Below, one piece after another: positions 1 through 13,660 of a DNA stretch of 64,000 nt. Numbering within the stretch: position 1 is the stretch's first letter; every line of letters begins with the position of its first letter. The notes under the pieces are model-generated. The model was given only the letters and a program-made list of their open reading frames with translations. It was not told where the DNA came from and did no database searches. Both the position numbers and the translations under genes were made by a program. The stretch is from positions 39,623,554-39,687,553 of the forward strand of contig NC_132878.1 of NCBI RefSeq assembly GCF_030463535.1, in the 5' to 3' direction. This DNA comes from Salminus brasiliensis. Lineage: Eukaryota; Chordata; Actinopteri; Characiformes; Bryconidae.

Positions 1-2930
1 AATACATCCATACGTCCATTGCCAGTGATCAGCATATCCGCAGTCAAAACATCACGTGCTGTTTTTTGCTGATTTTTAATGCAGAGATGTGATGTCAGTG
101 AGTTCATAAAGTTATTTTATGTACCCGTAGATGATTACGGCCTACTTTTCTTCTGGACAGAGACAGCGAGTTGATGCAAAACAAATAAAAAAGAAAAAAA
201 CGACCACTGTCAGCTGAGTCCCACTGAGCCCCGCCGCAGATACGCGTACAGTCGCCGCCAGAGTAACGCGACAGTGGCCTCTCGCGGCCAGACCGTTAGT
301 CGAAGCTAAAAGACAGTGCTGTCTGTTCATTAGCAGCCCCCCATTTCTAACTGCGATGATTAACGGCTTCATTGTTAATTATTTAGTCAGTGAGCAGAGC
401 ACTGAACGTTTCATGGTTTTAAGAAGGAGCTCTCTATGCGCATTATAAATCGAAAAAGTCTGCGGGAGAGTGTGACTGTGAGACAGTCCAGAAAGTGACC
501 CTGACCTAATTCCCAATACGACGACATATCTGGGGAGCAATTCAGTGCAGAATCCAAACACATTTGCGCAGCAATATTCCCATAATTCTGAGTAGTTTTG
601 TCAAAAGCACTTAAATTTATGACAGATGGGAATAAGATGTTTATTGGACTCATGCCTGAGGTCCCTAAAGCTGCAAGATGCAGCTGGTAAAATACATAGT
701 TCCATTAGTGTCTGTCAGTAATGCAGTGTACGTTTAAAATGCACTCCTTTATTCCTTCAGTCTACTAATATTAAAATGAAAAAGGTATTTGACAGTTTTT
801 TTGTGTCTCTCAAGGTAAAAACAAAAATTGTCCAGCATGTTTGTGTGATAAGAAAACAACAATATGCTGAATTTAATAAAAGTTCATTTTAATGAACATA
901 TAAATAAAAAAAACAAACATCAATGAGCCAGGACGGAAATTGCTTGTTTTCAATGTGAAGTCTGTACTGATCAATGCAATGTATTCAAATACACTGCTAA
1001 ATCAGGCAGGCCTCAAGAAAACACAGCACGCAATCAAGCAAAGAAATATGAATTTAATCCCAATTAAAATTCCTCTGCTCATCTCCCTAACTGCTTAATT
1101 CCCTAGAGATTCCATATTCAAATATTATTGTCACATAAACTGGTTTATAAACAACGCGCTGGGACACCTCCAAAAACTGTCCAGATATATGCATGTGCTC
1201 CAAGCTAAGTACCATTCATGAGGCTCTTGCAAATCCAGTAAACAATCCACAATAACAAATGACAACACATTACACTGTTAACACATAAATACTGGAACAT
1301 TTTTTATAACATAACACTGCCTCCCAGTAAACATTCTGTACTGCTCCATTACTTATTTTCTCAGTAATACATAATTGCATAAGGACTCAACCTAGTGGTC
1401 AGTTTTGTTATTCACCCTGTCCTGAATAACAAGATAAGTGGTTACAGGACAAGATAAAGGGTTGGACGGGAGTTTGGTACATTGAGTCTCTGCTTATGTT
1501 TTCATAGTTTAAGGGGCCCATATCATGAAAAACTAATACTACTAATAATTATCATTTAAAACAAAGGAGTTTCCTACACTATTTATCACTGCTCCAATGA
1601 AAAACATGTATCTTCATTTTTGTCTGTTTTAAATTTTCTCCAGTGTTCTCCAGTGCTTCTCCATTTTCTCCAGAACCCTGTAACTGCTCTGTACACTGTG
1701 TAAATCATTCTGGATGAACAGAGCAATAGAAATGCTCTAAATGACTTTAAATCAACATTTATTGTACATTCCATTTGAAGTTAATCACATTTTTGCAACA
1801 TTTTGAAGATGCATGTTTTTTCCCCATTTGACAGCAATGGAATGTATATGGTAGCTAAGCTGCAAAAAAACATTAAATTTTTTCTATGATGTTACAAGAA
1901 CAAACTCATTTACATATCAGGCTATAGGCGTTTAGCTCTACTCATTCATATTACAGTTCACAGGAGTGTTTCAGCCTGGAATGAGATGCAATACAGGGTA
2001 GCTAATCAGAACATGGTCAGTTAAAGGCTCAAAAATCCAGTTTAAATTTAAGGGATAAAGAAGCAGGAAAATTGTCTTGTAAGATTAGTTTGACAATTTT
2101 GACCATTTAAAAAAAAAAAAAATGTAAGTAAAATGTAGGATATGGGCCCTTTAATATTTAAGCTGGCAGATGATCATTCTAAGAGTTTTGGAAGGAATTG
2201 CGTCCCCTGAATTAGAGTTTACAAAATACATTAAAAGAGCATATCTTTAAAAGCAATGTGCACAGTTTTCTCGGTATGCTGCAAAAGAAGTAAGGGTACA
2301 AAAGTAACAAGGCAGACTGCACAGCCATATATTCAAATATTCTCTATGTATCTGTGCTGACAACAGTGATTCTAAAAAATACACATAGAGAAATGCTAAA
2401 AAAAACACAGAACTACAATAAAAATTCTTGTTCAGTGCAAATCTACATTCATCATGTTCTGAACTGAAACAGATTTCTAACATAATTTACACTAGATATT
2501 ACAATTAGCTAGATATACGTATGTCCTCACTGCGAAGCTGGAAAACACTACAGATCTATACCTAAATTAACTACAGGCAACATGTTTAGCACTGATTTTG
2601 TTTGTTTGTTTTCATGGACACATGCCTAGTCTTAAGACTTGATGCAGGAAAGAAACAGCATGGATTGGAGGTAAAAAGTCGCACTCCCAAAATCACATTT
2701 AGTCAGAACACTGTGCTGTTTTGTGAAACAGTGGCACACGCTACAGCTTTTGTCCTAATCAACTACATTATCAAGACTAAATATGACCACAATTTGAGTG
2801 TTTTCGTGTTTCACTTACATATTTCGAGATGATGTAACTTATGTAACTGCTGATCGATTACTCACAGAATGACAGTGCTAGGAAAGAAGAGTAGTGCTTT
2901 ACTTTTGCTTCAATGCATAATCATTTTCTG
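1..2930. other. 3' flank of rhpn1
   Basis: No supported coding exon. Positions about 210-310 are locally CpG-rich (several CG dinucleotides within 100 bp of A+T-rich DNA) and could be the edge of another gene's promoter or first exon. Positions 1507-2156 hold a MITE. The rest is A+T-rich and featureless; part will be the rhpn1 3' UTR, but I see no convincing poly(A) signal close to the stop. Confidence 0.5.
1507..2156. mobile_element. MITE with GGGCCCATAT terminal inverted repeats
   Basis: The left end reads TTTAAGGGGCCCATATCATG and the right end, reverse-complemented, reads ATTAAAGGGCCCATATCCTA. The 650-bp interior has no transposase homology. It resembles non-autonomous repeats widespread in teleosts; the superfamily is not assigned. 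Confidence 0.65.
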
Positions 2931-5900
2931 TCAGTACATAGACTCACTTTCACGCAAGCTGCCAAAAGGGAGGCTAAAAGTGCTGCCAAGTCTCTTTGTT
3001 ACTCTGCCTCCGCCGCCACTTCTCCAGCTCCAGTTCAGTAAAGAGGTGGAGCCTCTGTCACTGTCCCCGGCTTGTCTTTTTTGACTGGCAACGTCCCGGT
3101 CACTGCTGGGTGAAAGCGAGGCAGCCCTCCTCTCCACCTGAGCCAAAACAATGATGAGATGTAGATACCTCTTAAATCACTAATGTTAAGTCTGGGGCGG
3201 GTGATATGGAAAATACTAGTGCTAGTTAACACAAATATGCCTGCATTAATATATGAACATATACTGAACTGGTGAATCAATTATGTGACATAGTTAAAGA
3301 CTGGTCTGCATTGAAAAAGAATTGTAAAATAAATCAAATAAATGCCTTCAATCAACAAACAAGTTTCATCAAAGTCACAAGTTTCAATAGCAAACCAAGT
3401 TTATCACATAATATTTTATGCGCATTTTATGTGTGCGTGTGTACCTCATGTGTGTGCAGGGTAATAACGTCAAGCTCCACCCCTCTCTCAGAGCAGCCTT
3501 TCAGAGCATGAACTACCTCTGCATGCTCAGCCCACTTGCAGTCGGAACCATTTACAGCCACTATATAATCACCTTCACGCAGCCCTGCCTCCTGCAACAC
3601 AAACAATCCATCTCAATAAAAAGCAATATGCTAGTGATATGTGTATTTCAATCACTGCATCCAACGAACTATCACTTATTTGGATAGAACAGCACTGAAC
3701 ATAAACCTAAAATAACCCTTCAGTTCAAAATATTTACACTGATTGAAACTCAATATCCACCAGTTAGCGTTTGTTAAATGCCATCCTGCTAAATCACTTC
3801 CACAAATGCAACAACTGTCGCAAAGGATCACCTTGAGAATTCATAGACTTTGCATGGCTCAATTCAATTTTCAATTCAACCCATTTAAATCTTTATTTTA
3901 CTTAAAACACCTACAGCCTAAAGACCGAAAGTGTTTTTATAAACTTCTATTAGCAAAGAACAGCCACAACAGTGTCACTACAGAAGTCCCTGTAGTTACT
4001 GAATAATACACTTTAGTGTGCAATAGGCCTTGCTGCATCAAGGGGTTAAACTCTGAGTGCATTATGGGTGACCCTCATTTACAATGCAGTCAAGGCGACA
4101 CATAGAATTTATACATTGAAAATGAAAACAAGAAACATGTATAGTACAAGACAAAAAAAAATATAAATGATAATAGATCTATTTAAGAGCAGAATTCTAA
4201 TTTAAGCAAACCGTAAAAAGCAAAATATGACCAAATTTAAGAAATTATAAAAGAGTGAAAACATAAAATAACTATAGTCAAGCAGTAACTAAAACTAATA
4301 TAATAATAACATAATTATTATACAAATAAACAAATGTTAAATCAACTAAAACAGACTGAAATCAAATAAAATCAAATATAACTTCTACCTTTCTTTCTGT
4401 CACTGTCACCTAGTGGCTTGACTTTACTGGCATAGCCTGTAGCCATAGTCCTACATTTCCGAAATTGTAACTTTATAGGACAATGATTTTATCCTGGCCA
4501 TTTTGGAGCATTTTTAATGGGTCCATTTTGAATTATGTCAAAAAATTAAAAACAGACAAAATTTTGATTTTTGTGTGTCAGTGACAATCTAGATGCTTGG
4601 CTGAGAAAAAGTAAATTTCTGATATGCTACAGTAGCAAGTGGTATAGGCTACAACTCTAGCTAGCTAGCGACATTGAAACTGCGGACATCTGTGAAGTTT
4701 CTGCTTGGCACATGTTTATTAATAAAAAATAACACAATGTATCCTAGCAGGTTGTCCTTTAACGTACATTCACAATGAAGATCATTTGAAAATGACTAAT
4801 GCATTTTAAATGTTTAAAATTGAAAGTGGTTTCAAGTGGACTGATCTCTGACAATATTCTGTAAAACTCCCAACCTTGCACAATTGCTACAAAAAGGGAG
4901 CCAGAGCCTGTGTACTAGCACTCGACTGTTTTTAGCCACATTAGAGAATGGAGTCTCTGCAATGTATAACATTAATATGACGTAAACCTACTTACTGCAG
5001 CACATCCCTCCGGTAACACACCAGCAACCAAAACCGGCGAATCCCCTCGCAGAGTGAGACCAAGCCCCGCCTCTCCCCGAACCAGACACAGGCGACGGCC
5101 CGCCCATCGATTACGAGCACAAAAGACAGAGAGAGGACCCTACACAAGTGTACACACAGACAAAGAGCAGTGCATGCAGGTCAAGGGGTCACCACGACTA
5201 AAGTTCAGCACCACTGTTGAAGATGATTCCATATTGCCACTTTCACACAAAAGCCTTGTATGTCCAACATGGCAACTTTGCAGGAGAAGGAGAAGTCATT
5301 CTGGAGCATTTCTATTGGTCCATTCACCATAAACATTAGACACAATGTAAAGGACCATTCAAATGATTCAAATTATGTCAAAAAGTGAAATAAATGAAAA
5401 TATGGACATAAGCAGTTTTTGTGTGACAGTGGGGAGGTGTTTTAAATGTTGAGACCAGAATGCAGCTTTCATTACCAGTCGGTGAAACATGTCCGTTACT
5501 CTAACAGAGCTGAAGTCAGGGGTTTTAATATCAGGCTTTTGGTAAGTGTGAGCTGCAGGAGAAAGGTCAGAGATCATGGATAAGAGTCACATTTATTGAT
5601 ATCAGACTTTTAACTTTAGTTTGGTATACGACACTATTAACTAGAACTATGAGATCCCTTGAGGTTCTTCCATTTGAATCTGTGGAGGAACCTCTTAAAG
5701 TGCTTAGTTTAGTTTTTTGAAGAAAAAGGTTAAAGGTTCCCCAAAGCATCTTAAGAGGTTTCTCCAGTTTTAAACTGAAGATCCTCTAAAAGTTCCTCTA
5801 GGACTATATATATATATATATTTTTGTAGTTTTTGCAATGGTGAAAATGTTTAATAGACACACTAAAATAAAATGCAATAATTTCAGAGGTAAAATTTTA

Positions 5901-8900
5901 AACACAAACTGGTATAATATTAGAGTGAATTAGTGAGCACAGAATATTAAAATATCTTTTACTCTTACATTGGATTTCTGGAGCTTCTGCAATTTCACAA
6001 AAATCATCTTCTTGATCGATGTCTGAGTATTTCTCCAGTGAGCGTGTGTGTGCATGCGATAGGACCTCCTGTAAAATATCCATCTTGCGCAGCATCTTAC
6101 ACACACCGTGGAGACGCAGCGCCTCCTCATGTCTTATGATGGCTTTGCGTAAATGAGCTTTACCTAAACAACAAGGATACACAGTTAATAATGATTGACC
6201 AATTTATGGCAAATAATGTCAATCACCCAATATGGAGACATATATACAGTGACATGCAAATGTTTGGGCACCCAAGGTTTCAAATATAAAGTATAAATGC
6301 AGTATTTAAATTATTAAAATACTGCATACTGCTTCTTTATTGGGCACCCTGCATGATCAGTACTTAGTACTTACACTACCTTCAGCAAGTATCACAGCTT
6401 GTAAATATTTTTCGTAGCGTTTTGAGTCTTTCATGCCTTCTTCTCCTCTTCTTCTGTGCAACAGACTTCTAGTTTTTGCAAAATGCTTCAAGGCTTGTAT
6501 TTTTTTTTTTTAAAAAAAACATCTTAAGCTGAATTTGGTGGTGAAGACACAAGAAAGATTTTCATCTGAAAATTTTCACTCTTTTTCACTCTTCCATGAT
6601 GGTCAAACTTGCGCAGGTGTTGCTGCACAGTAGAACAGTGCACCATCACTTTAGAATCTGCCTTTCTAGCAATCCTACGAACAGTCCTCTCTGAAAGTTT
6701 AAGTTAAATGGCTACTTGATAACACTTTGCCATCTTCTTATAGACTTTTCCTGCTTTGTGGGCATCATCAATAGTTTTTTTCTGTGGGCAGCTACTTACA
6801 TTTCTCATAACTAAATGTGCTACAAAGGGTTCTTTAACCAATGCCATCAAAGAACTACATTTGGTTTCTTAAAGGACCATGCTTGTAATATGCGTGAGTG
6901 TAAAGAACCTTAACATCAAGTGACAGTTCTTTAAAGCTTCAGTCTCAGAGGATAATAAAAGATAATTTAATATCTTTACTAGTGCTGTCTCTGTACTATG
7001 ATAAGGCAAACATCCAGAGTGATATTTTTCAGCAATATGAACTTAGCTGTTTAGTTATGGCTTTCTCCAAGATCTTAGCTATAAAGTGAAAATCACATAG
7101 GTCTACAATTAGAAAGCTCACATTGATCAAGACTAGGTTTCTTAACCTTGTCAACTCTTCTGAACCACCAGTGGTTCCTGGCTCCCCCACTCTTATAACT
7201 TAGGAATAACTCAGCTAGTTTGCCTGGCTTTACATACAGTTACCGATTAGTTACCAGTTCTTAACTGTAAAAGTCACAGAGCATAATCAATGGTTTTATG
7301 ACTGAAAGTGTTTTTGGTTCACTGAGAGATGATTTTATTATTGTTATTATTTCTAGTAAAATGTATTTGAGTAAGGAACTGAATCAAGCATGAACTTTTG
7401 ATGAGAAAATAAACGTAATTAGCTCCACCTGTTCCACAGGGATAAAGAATTCCGATCTCTCTGCTTTAGTAAAACTACACTCCATATATAAATCAGCTCT
7501 GTAAGGCATGAAAAAATTAAATAAACTTCTGTTATTTGGAGTAGCTGTCTCTTACCTAGTTTACATGTTTTGAATAGTAACCATAGGATTATTATTCTTA
7601 TGTTCAAGTAAGGCTATCTTTCCAAACAGACTGGAGTAATTCTAGTCTAAGAATTGTTCAACCTTCGAAACAACTGTTTTCAAGCACAGGTTTGATCATT
7701 ATACCATAGGACAAGCTTTAGTTGGCTATTTTTTTTTGCTTATTAGTGGCGACACATAATCTGAACCAGAGGGCATATTACATTCATAAGCATTTAGTTA
7801 TAACAGTCGAGAATTTTGAGAAAAGTGAAGGGAACCAATGGAGAGCTGATAAATCGGAGAGGCTATTAATAAAACTACTGTCTGTAGAGGATGTAATATC
7901 ACACTTGACACATCAACGCAGAGTTAATCACAAATTATGACTAAAATGAAGTTCATATTAGATAAAGTAATGATCTAAGATTACTGTGTTCTGGGGAAGA
8001 ACAGCTATATGACCTATGCTGACATTAAGAGTAAGAAAAGGTCAAGTGTGCAGTTGTGGAAATAAGTGGGCCCCATTATATTTTCAGTAGTCAAGTCAAT
8101 TAATACAAATTAGATATAATTTAATATCTTTACTAGTGCTGTCTCTGTACTATGATAAGGCAAACATCCAGAGTGATATTTTTCAGCAATATGAACTTAG
8201 CTGTTTAGTTATGGCTTTCTCCAAGATCTTAGCTATAAAGTGAAAATCACATAGGTCTAGAATTAGAAAGCTCACATTGATCAAGACTAGGTTTCTTAAC
8301 CTTGTCAACTCTTCTGAACCACCAGTGGTTCCTGGCTCCCCCACTCTTATAACTTAGGAATAACTCAGCTAGTTTGCCTGGCTTTACATACAGTTATCGA
8401 TTAGTTACCAGTTCGAAACAACTGTTTTCAAGCACAGGTTTGATCATTATACCATAGGACAAGCTTTAGTTGGCTAATTTTTTTGCTTATTAGTGGCGAC
8501 ACATAATCTGAACCAGAGGGCATATTACATTCATAAGCATTTAGTTATAACAGTCGAGAATTTTGAGAAAAGTGAAGGGATCCAATGGAGAGCTGATAAA
8601 TCGGAGAGGCTATTAATAAAACTACTGTCTGTAGAGGATGTAATATCACACTTGACACATCAACGCAGAGTTAATCACAAATTATGACTAAAATGAAGTT
8701 CATATTAGATAAAGTAATGATCTAAGATTACTGTGTTCTGGGGAAGAACAGCTATATGACCTATGCTGACATTAAGAGTAAGAAAAGGTCAAGTGTGCAG
8801 TTGTGGAAATAAGTGGGCCCCATTATATTTTCAGTAGTCAAGTCAATTAATACAAATTAGATACTGTGCTTTATCATTTAACATTAAGTGTCCTACAATT

Positions 8901-11900
8901 ATTACATACTACAAGGCTAGATAGATAATCAGCCAATTACAGTAAGAACACAGAATTGGTGGTCAGCAGATAATCTTTGTTTGTAGATTGACAAATTAGA
9001 AAATAATCTTAAAAGAGAAGAAGGGGTAACCAGTTTTCTTCCAGCTTGAAGGTATTTTGGAAATAAGTATTTCATATACTGCAGATTTTGTAAGTTTTCC
9101 CACCTACAAAGAATGGAGAGGTCTGTCATTTTTATCATAGGTACACTTCAACTGTAGAAGACAGAATCTAAAAAAAATCCAGAAAATCACATGCCCTGTA
9201 GTGTGTTACTAACGGTAATCTTTGAGACTGTGGTCCTTGACCAGGTCCTCCTGTGTAGTTCTGGGCTGATTCCCGACCTTTCGTAGAATCATCTTTACCC
9301 CACAAAGTGAGATCTTGCATGGAGCCCCAGACCGAGGAAGATCATTCATCCTGTGTTACATTTCTAAAAACAGGTATCTTTAATACAGGTAATGAGTTCA
9401 AACAGGTGCAATTAATACAGGTAAAGAGTAAGTAGCTTCTTAAAGAAAAACAGGTCTGTGAGAGCCAGAATTCTTTCTGGTTGGTATGTGATCAAATATA
9501 TTGTATGCAATTAAATGCTAATTAATTATTTAAAAATTGTGTGTATTTAAAAAATGTGATGTTCTGAATTTTTTTAGATTCTGTATCTCCAAGTTGAAGT
9601 GTACCTACAATTAAAATTACAGACCTCTCCATTCTTTGTAGGTAGGAAAACTCGCAAAATCAGCAGAGTATCAAATACTTATTTTCCCCACTGTATGCCT
9701 CCACATTCGCCATTCACACCTGTGTTGTGTATGTAACTGTGGCCTCTGGGGGAGTAATGATGTCATTAATAACAACAGAGCTCTCAAAGGTATCATCCTT
9801 TCAAGTAGCTTAATGTTGATTAAGTAGCTATAACAGACTTTCTGATTTTTTATCTGTGTCACAAAGCAGCCAGCACACAGGTGGTTTAGCCAGTCTCTCT
9901 GCTGCATGGCCTTAACTCTGGTTAGTCAACGACAATCAGTCCTACAATGTTGGCTATCTAAGAAACCATGCTGCATTGGAATGGGGCCAAAGCATATTAT
10001 GGACATTGTCTGGGCTAATGTACTTCTTTAATTATAATCTTTGTCTTTTCTGACTGCCTGCTGACAAATGACAAAGCACCTACACGAATAAACATTCTAG
10101 AAATTCTACAGTCAGCTAACATCTTCTTAAAGTGGAGATGGGACAGGAAAGGCAAATGGCCAGAGGACTGAAAAGTCCACTGACTGGACTGAGCTAAAAA
10201 AAACAAAAAAACAAATTCCATTAAAGTCTGCTACAAAGTAGCATTTATGGTTTGTTTGTGCTTTGGGCAAGATAAAGCTCTGTCTCCTGTGTCTTCCTTC
10301 CTCTCATAAAATATGAAATTATTAATGTTTGTTTATATTTAGCAAACTAGTCACTTATGAGTTTCATTACATTCCGTTCAAGTCAGTACTTGGACTGTTT
10401 TTTTTATACCAAATGTCTACTTAACAAAGCTCCTAAACTGATAAAGCTGCAGTGGACATTCCTAGTATATCTAGCATTCATGTAAAACATGTGATATTTT
10501 TTGACTAGACACTCATTTCTCTTACTCCTTCTAGGTCTTTCGGTAGCTAACATTTACAGAAACTGCTGCTGAATTAAAGGGAAGTGACACATCTACTCAT
10601 ATATTAATACATTACCCAGAGCTTACCAAGCCTTAGTCTGTCCTCTGGCTGTTGCAGACTCAGTGTGTCTGGAGGTCTAGTGTGGACCCGCATTAAGGCC
10701 TTAACCGCAGAACCACCATCCTTGACCTCGTCAATCATATCTGCGGAATCGCAACAACATAGACCTACATTATGTATTATGCAATCTGTCATCAGTGATG
10801 CAAACTTTACAAATCTACTATTTTTGCTAACAGATCATATCAGCTCTAATGGCACAATAATTTAACACACTTTGAAGGTTAAGTAGGTGATTTGTTTGTT
10901 TGTTTTTTCTCTTTACATCCCGAAAGCAATCAGTAAATCAAATGCTCTGTTGACTCAATGGAGGCCACAGAACTGTAAAAAAGCTGTTAGTTATGTACAA
11001 ATTAAACAATGGACCATTATCACTTCTTACATCTGCTGGGTTCTGTTAGCAGGTAATTTAGCTTCTGGCTGAACCAAAGCAAATGGCACAGCATAGCTTT
11101 AAGGCATTCTGCTTTGTTCCCTAGGTTTTCAAAAATGTCTCACCAAGCACATGTAAAAAAATAAATGGAACCAGGCAATTCGAAGGGTTAAGGTTCCCAT
11201 TCCCGAGCAAATGCCAGTGTTCTGTTGAGCTATCCTACTCATTGATACGTGCTACTTAGCAACTCTACTTATGCACAGACCCACAATTTGTCATGTGTTT
11301 GTGTGCTTTCCATGATATTCTGGTTTCCATTGGTGCTTTATACACCCTGAGCTTACTGTCATTATTTGCTTTAGTGTTGCAAAAGTATGCATAGCCAACC
11401 AAACAAAATAAAAACAATTTTCTATCACTTTAATGACCTTATCTTTATCCTCTGATACAGTGATTTAGGTTATGCAAAAAACTGCTTATACTACTACTTC
11501 TCATTTGGTGCTTTTAGCCTATCGAAATACCCCACCTGCTGTTTTACTAAGGCAGCTTTACCTATAAATATACACTATGTTGGCACAACAGACATTCATG
11601 TCTGCAGCCATCACTTCTGCAGTAGGCGATTCATGCTCGGAGGTGGTGCCATACCCTGCTGTTCCTCTTGGAATAACTTTCAAAAGCCCAACATTAGAGA
11701 GTCTCTTCATTCAAGAGCACCCACACAACTTGGAACAGATGTTAACAGACAGAATTAGGTCAATGAGGAAGTGAATGTGTCTTTAGCATCTGACCATGAC
11801 GACTCCGCCTGTCTCCGCTACACCCTGGTAAATCAACCTGTTCATTAGTATTACTGCGCAGGTTTAAATCAAATTTGTATTTGTTTTAATACTGGTATAT

Positions 11901-13564
11901 AGAGTTCGAAACAAGCTATCCTAATTGTATCCCAAGGGAATACTAAATTCCGTGCTTGATGTATGATTATATTCAAAAGTAATATGCAGTTTCCTTTCTT
12001 ATAAATTGCCATTTTGTGTTCAGGTTTACACCTGAAGAGACTGCTTGCTGTTTGCTTGCCTAAGTAGTACTAGGTGTTGCCTGTTTCCCCTTTACGCCTA
12101 GTGCAGCAGGTGCACTCACCTGAGCAGTCACACAGTGCAGCAGCGGTGTAGTAATGGGCCAAGGCTCTAAAATGTTGAGTCTTAACCTGGACAACCGAAA
12201 GCCAGGAGAACGGCACATAATCTTTCAGCAAAGGCACAGACATGGCCTGGAGCACCAGCGAATAAACATCTGAAACCTAAAGCAAAAAAAATAACACTGA
12301 TGAAATACATAAAAGTTCTGATGAAATCTGATACATAAACAATTGCGTGTATTGTAGTGTCTCTGTGAGATTACCCTCGCTGCCTCCTGAGCTGCCTGTA
12401 GGTTCGACATAAGATCATCCTCTTCCATTGTAAGTGTTACTCTCTCACAAACACACTCCTGAACCTGCAGAGAATGCAACTCAATGATAAAGAGTTTGAA
12501 ATCTGTATGAGCGCAGATTGCATAAGTGCAGATTGTGATTTGCGGGGGGTGTGTAAAGAGTTTTATCTGTAAACATATATAAATAAGACTGCATCAACAC
12601 ATATAAAATGTCCATACCTGAGCGACCATGAGGCGAACCAGCATGCTCAGTGCAGGGCTACTCATGTCTAGGCTGGGAGCATGAGAAAAATTCTCTTGCA
12701 AGTACAGAAATGCTCCTTGAAAGCATAGAAACAAATACATGATACACAGTAAATAATGCTGTATTACATATTTAAAAATGATACTGCATATTTTACAATT
12801 CAATCTACTACAGAAACATAATTTAAAGATCACATACTTGTTAGGGCTTGACGTACCACACAATGCTACCAGTATGAGGGTAAAATCTAGCATGTGCTTC
12901 CTCAAACCAGCCACATCATCTTTTAAAGCAACACTATGTAGCATTTTTACCTTAAAATAATTATTTTGATGCTCCACTGGCATGTAATGTGAAGAATAGC
13001 ATCTCTGTTGTTGCTACTCTGGGCTCGGCATGCCAGTTGCTGCACTATGTAACTTTGGTGAAATGTGAGAACTGTGTAATGCTGCGTAAGTTATATTTGT
13101 GTAAAGTCCCTTTACTCTACAGTCCACAAGGTTCTTTCACTTTCAGTGAAGGTTCTGTATCTGCTGCTTGTAAAATTCCTGTTTACCACAAGGGGGCGCA
13201 CTCAATACATGGTTTGTTTTTATCGCACCTGTAGGGTGAGCCCAAGAGCAAAAATGACCAATTCTTGCTGAACACACTTAGAGGAAAACAACAACTGTCA
13301 ATTCTGTTGTGCAACAGGGGGAAGGGAGGGCCACGCAAAGGGAGGGGGGCAGTTATGTTTTCTGTGATTCTCATTTATAGATGGCTGAGGATTGAACCTG
13401 CAATCTCCCAACTTTGGCCTTTTGTTAACTTTGTAGGAGGAGAGTTATACCAATTTTTTTTTTTATTGAATTAAACATGTGCTTTTTGCTGGTGCTTATA
13501 AACGGACAGATACATATAACAGATATAATACCCAAGGAAATCACAAACTTTACTTAATTTTACC

Positions 13565-13660
<96 letters not shown>

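Noticed and set aside
142-372. Minus-strand frame of 76 codons near the window start
   Set aside because: Low-complexity FFFFF stretch, no homology. Kept only as a CpG-rich patch note.
7722-8687. Two near-identical small frames (72 and 64 codons) suggesting duplicated small genes
   Set aside because: They merely reflect the tandem duplication. No homology, and the region is intronic and A+T-rich.
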